The translations under genes were made by a program, and so were the position numbers. From an uncultured Bacilli bacterium (lineage in GTDB: Bacteria; Bacillota_I; Bacilli_A; RF39; UBA660): DNA of 10,347 nt. The notes below the pieces were generated by a model. That model was not told the origin of the DNA and ran no database searches. It saw nothing but the letters and a program-made list of their open reading frames with translations. The stretch spans positions 1-10,347 of the forward strand of contig CALVHJ010000042.1 in assembly GCA_944327425.1 (NCBI GenBank), in the 5' to 3' direction. Below are positions 8,175 to 10,347 of the stretch, piece by piece (position 1 is the first letter of the stretch; every line of letters begins with the position of its first letter).

Positions 8175-9431
8175 ATGAAGTGGGTAGGATGGATAGGATT
8201 TTTTTTAGTTATAGTTGGGCTTTTAGTTGGTGGGTTCTTTTTGTTAGCTAATTTTGAAGGAGAAACATTTAAATTCAAGGAAGTAGAAATATTAGATTAT
8301 GATGATTTTACAATTAATGATTTAGTAGAACAGGATATTATTTGTAATGATAAGGGATGTAAGTTTAAAGATAAAGATGTAATATTTACAATAAGTGATG
8401 TAAAAGATTTGGGAAAACAAGATATTTTATTGGAAATAGAATATGAAGGAGAGAAATTTAGTAATACTTTTTCTGTTGATGTAGTGGATAGATCTGAGCC
8501 AATAATAAGTTTAAGTGAGACAAGTCTTATTCTTGATGCAGATGATAAGTTTGATGCTAGTTCTTATATTTTGAGTGTTAAGGATAATTATGATGAGTTA
8601 AATATTGAAGATATTACAATTGTAGATGATGTCGATTTAAAAAAAGCCGGTGATTATGAGGTTGTCTATAAAATTAAAGATTCATCAGGTAATGAAGGCA
8701 AGACAACTTTGAAAGTTAAAGTTAAAGATAAAAAAGATGTTGGGTCTTCTAATAATGAAGATAAAAAGCCCGAAAAAGAGAAAATAACACTAGATTATAG
8801 TATTAGTGGTTTATTTAGTGATAGTGGTACTTTATTACAAGGAAAAACAATATCTTTAGTAAATAAGGATATTGAACTTGGTTGGGATAATACTCTTAAG
8901 TTTACTTCTAAAATAGATGCTAGTGGTAAAATAAATTATATTATTAGTAAGAAGGAAATTACGGGTAATGAACTTACGCCTATAGGTGGTAAAGGCCTTC
9001 CAGCTATTGGTGGGGGTAGTGTAAAATCTTTAGAAGAAACAAGTTTTAGCTATACTTTTACGGATGCAGGAACTTATTATGTTTCAATAGTAGTTTTTGA
9101 TGAAGATAATAATATTTTAATAAAGAAAGATTTTTGTTTGAATTTGAGTATATCTGAGGAACTTAAAGATATGAAAATTACAACGGAAGATAAAGGTAGT
9201 TATGTTGTAATTGATTGTAGTTTTATTGGTGGGGGAGATAATAAGTATTATTTTGTACCTGTAATTACTGATTCTAATGATCCTAAAGCGTCAGAAGAAG
9301 AAATTATGGTATTAGAAAATAATGAAATTAGACTTTATTATACAAAAGGATATTATTATGAAATTGCTGGTATGCTTGTTGATGAAGATGAAGAGTTAGT
9401 AACGATGAAGACAATAAAAATAGAAAAGTAG
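8175..9431 (+). CDS. orfB: membrane-anchored extracytoplasmic protein with Ig-like (DUF5011-type) domain
   Basis: This 418-aa protein has a hydrophobic segment at residues 3-25 (WVGWIGFFLVIVGLLVGGFF) after a single lysine. It is best read as an uncleaved signal anchor with the rest outside the membrane; a cleaved signal peptide is less likely because no clear cleavage motif is seen. The outer part looks like beta-sandwich modules in series. Residues 30-105 include a C57-x4-C62 pair. Residues 108-186 have the DUF5011/HYR Ig-like pattern: a DNYDEL turn, then VDLKKAGDYEVVYKIKDSSGN. A charged, flexible linker follows at about 186-204. Residues 205-327 end in a PKD-like strand pair (FTDAGTYYVSIVVFDED) and include the glycine-rich loop GGKGLPAIGGG. 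A last module covers 330-418. No catalytic motif, LPXTG sorting signal or lipobox was found. It is probably co-transcribed with orfC 19 nt downstream. A structural, adhesive or sensing role at the cell surface is inference; the overall topology is fairly secure. Confidence 0.88.
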   Translation: MKWVGWIGFFLVIVGLLVGGFFLLANFEGETFKFKEVEILDYDDFTINDLVEQDIICNDKGCKFKDKDVIFTISDVKDLGKQDILLEIEYEGEKFSNTFSVDVVDRSEPIISLSETSLILDADDKFDASSYILSVKDNYDELNIEDITIVDDVDLKKAGDYEVVYKIKDSSGNEGKTTLKVKVKDKKDVGSSNNEDKKPEKEKITLDYSISGLFSDSGTLLQGKTISLVNKDIELGWDNTLKFTSKIDASGKINYIISKKEITGNELTPIGGKGLPAIGGGSVKSLEETSFSYTFTDAGTYYVSIVVFDEDNNILIKKDFCLNLSISEELKDMKITTEDKGSYVVIDCSFIGGGDNKYYFVPVITDSNDPKASEEEIMVLENNEIRLYYTKGYYYEIAGMLVDEDEELVTMKTIKIEK

Positions 9432-9437
9432 AAAATA

Positions 9438-9443
9438 AAGGGG
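9438..9443 (+). promoter_or_regulatory. Ribosome binding site of orfC
   Basis: AAGGGG lies 7 nt before the ATG at 9451. It decides the start: the in-frame TTG at 9445 would leave only one base of spacing and is rejected. Confidence 0.75.
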
Positions 9444-9450
9444 TTTGGTT

Positions 9451-10230
9451 ATGTTAAAGGAATTATTTGGTGTTCTAGAGCAAATTGAAGACTTATATTT
9501 GATGTTGTTTGATTTAGAATTAAAACATCAGAAATATAGTGGTAAGTTTAGAACAATAATAAAGAAATTAGAAGTATTAATTAACGAAGAAAAAACTCTA
9601 CTTTGGCAAAATTTTGCTAATTATGAGGAAATTAAAAAAGATGCTCAGTTAAAAAAATTAAGTGAGGCGGGAGTATTAAGACTCAATAATCTGTTTCTCA
9701 GTATGAGTGGGGACGCAGGAATAGAGTATGCTGATGCTTTAAATTATGATATTCATAGGATAATGTTAAAAATTATAGAGTTTATAATTGATAATCCCTA
9801 TTATGAAGAAGTAAGAAGAGATTTACTAACTTTTAAATATAATATTATTTTTGAAGATTATAATATTGAAAGTGACTTTATTTTAAGAAATGATATGACA
9901 AGTATTGCTCTTATTAGTGAATCTTTAAAAGAAGATGTGCCTAGTTTTAGATATATTAATAAAGCTGTATTGGTTAGTGAAATAAAAATAGTAGTCGAAG
10001 AGTTAAAAATGATTTATAATGATTCTGATATAGAAAGTTATGTTATAATAAAAATGATTAATATATTGGCAAGAATGGCTCTTTGTAGTGATAATGAATT
10101 GGAATTTGTAATAAAGGATGTACAAGATTTACTTTGGAGTGAAGAAGTTAGTTATAAAGTAAGAAATATTTGTTTAGAAATGGTAGAAGTTTTTAAACAG
10201 ATTCAGAATAGTTTTTATTTTAGTCGATAA
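9451..10230 (+). CDS. orfC: predicted helical cytoplasmic protein of unknown function, paralogue of orfA
   Basis: Family not recognised. The 259-aa product starts at ATG 9451, chosen from its ribosome binding site. It has no signal peptide or membrane segment and a strongly helical composition. It is a diverged copy of orfA: the central region, residues 90-144, is about half identical (GIEY, YDI, IDN, RRDL, KYN, DF in register). The C-terminal half shares PS[YF]xY and LARxxLC, the latter in ILARMALC here and FLARLTLC in orfA. The two N-termini share an amphipathic IE-x-x-YL helix. Its gene follows orfB after 19 nt with no promoter between, so the two form an operon. Arginine is coded almost only by AGA/AGG, with one CGA and no CGT, matching orfA and orfB but not rpoBC. 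It may interact with the cytoplasmic end of orfB or with the orfA product. That is a guess from linkage, and the cytoplasmic tail of orfB is very short. Confidence 0.87.
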   Translation: MLKELFGVLEQIEDLYLMLFDLELKHQKYSGKFRTIIKKLEVLINEEKTLLWQNFANYEEIKKDAQLKKLSEAGVLRLNNLFLSMSGDAGIEYADALNYDIHRIMLKIIEFIIDNPYYEEVRRDLLTFKYNIIFEDYNIESDFILRNDMTSIALISESLKEDVPSFRYINKAVLVSEIKIVVEELKMIYNDSDIESYVIIKMINILARMALCSDNELEFVIKDVQDLLWSEEVSYKVRNICLEMVEVFKQIQNSFYFSR

Positions 10231-10245
10231 TCGGTAAAAATTTAC

Positions 10246-10274
10246 TTGCTAATTCATAAAATATATTATATAAT
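10246..10274 (+). promoter_or_regulatory. Sigma-A-type promoter in the terminal intergenic region
   Basis: The -35-like TTGCTA (10246-10251), a 17-nt spacer and a perfect -10 TATAAT (10269-10274) predict a start near 10281. It lies 16 nt after the orfC stop and points toward the right edge. Unlike the other two promoters it does not share their spacer sequence. Because a strong hairpin follows within about 25 nt, any transcript from it would first meet a terminator. Confidence 0.6.
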
Positions 10275-10299
10275 CTCCCGTTTGACAGTTGAATAGCAA

Positions 10300-10344
10300 A
10301 AAAAGCTCATGATCCCTTTATTTATACGGGTTTATGAGCTTTTT
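10300..10344. terminator. Strong two-way intrinsic terminator hairpin
   Basis: AAAAAGCTCAT (10300-10310) pairs perfectly with ATGAGCTTTTT (10334-10344). After a G-T wobble, an A-T pair and one mismatch, CCC (10314-10316) pairs with GGG (10328-10330) around an 11-nt loop. The right arm ends in five T on the plus strand. On the minus strand the hairpin ends in seven T (A run at 10298-10304), so it can stop transcription from both sides. It would end the orfB-orfC message and any transcript from the promoter at 10246-10274. It could equally serve a leftward gene beyond the window. Confidence 0.75.
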
Positions 10345-10347
10345 AAA

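Noticed and set aside
9445..9450. TTG at 9445 as the start of orfC
   Set aside because: The AAGGGG site would be only one base away; ATG 9451 has proper 7-nt spacing.
10282..10310. Perfect -35 box TTGACA at 10282-10287 as a promoter
   Set aside because: No -10-like sequence lies 16-18 nt downstream; that position is occupied by the terminator left arm (GCTCAT).
1..10347. Mycoplasma-type genetic code (TGA = Trp)
   Set aside because: All tryptophans in the five genes are TGG and every reading frame is full length without reading through TGA.

Overview
The window comes from an AT-rich bacterium of the Bacillota (low-GC Gram-positive) type. The RNA polymerase genes read like Bacillus-type RpoB and RpoC, ribosome binding sites are G-rich Shine-Dalgarno sequences, promoters are sigma-A-like, and the coding uses A/T-ending codons. 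Tryptophan is TGG throughout and no in-frame TGA interrupts any gene, so the standard/bacterial code applies and this is not a code-4 mycoplasma. An uncultured gut-type member of the Bacilli is a plausible guess, but the sequence does not settle it.

About the first 70% of the window is the rpoB-rpoC operon. rpoB is cut off at its 5' end by the window edge (about 137 N-terminal residues missing compared with B. subtilis). It runs to a TAG at 3223-3225. rpoC follows after 3 nt and is complete (1283 aa). Both subunits keep their catalytic and zinc-binding residues, and both carry long acidic C-terminal tails. The rifampicin pocket of RpoB has Lys at E. coli position 513 and Asp at position 526, which predicts natural rifampicin resistance.

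Downstream of rpoC, where many Bacillota have rpsL-rpsG-fusA, there is instead a three-gene block on the same strand that I cannot match to a named system. It holds a helical, apparently cytoplasmic protein (orfA, 7230-8066), a membrane-anchored extracytoplasmic protein with an Ig-like/DUF5011-type domain (orfB, 8175-9431), and a second helical protein (orfC, 9451-10230) that is a clear paralogue of orfA. orfA has its own promoter. orfB and orfC share a second promoter that is nearly a copy of the first (28 of 33 bases identical across the -35 to -10 block), so the two units are probably co-regulated. A reasonable but unproven reading is a small envelope-associated module: one exported protein flanked by two related cytoplasmic partners.

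The last 117 bases hold no gene. They contain a good sigma-A-type promoter followed closely by a strong, two-way hairpin terminator, with an upstream CCCGT that could pair with part of the terminator. This could be a small RNA, an attenuated leader for a gene beyond the window, or simply a terminator between genes. No tRNA, rRNA, CRISPR array, insertion sequence or phage gene was seen.
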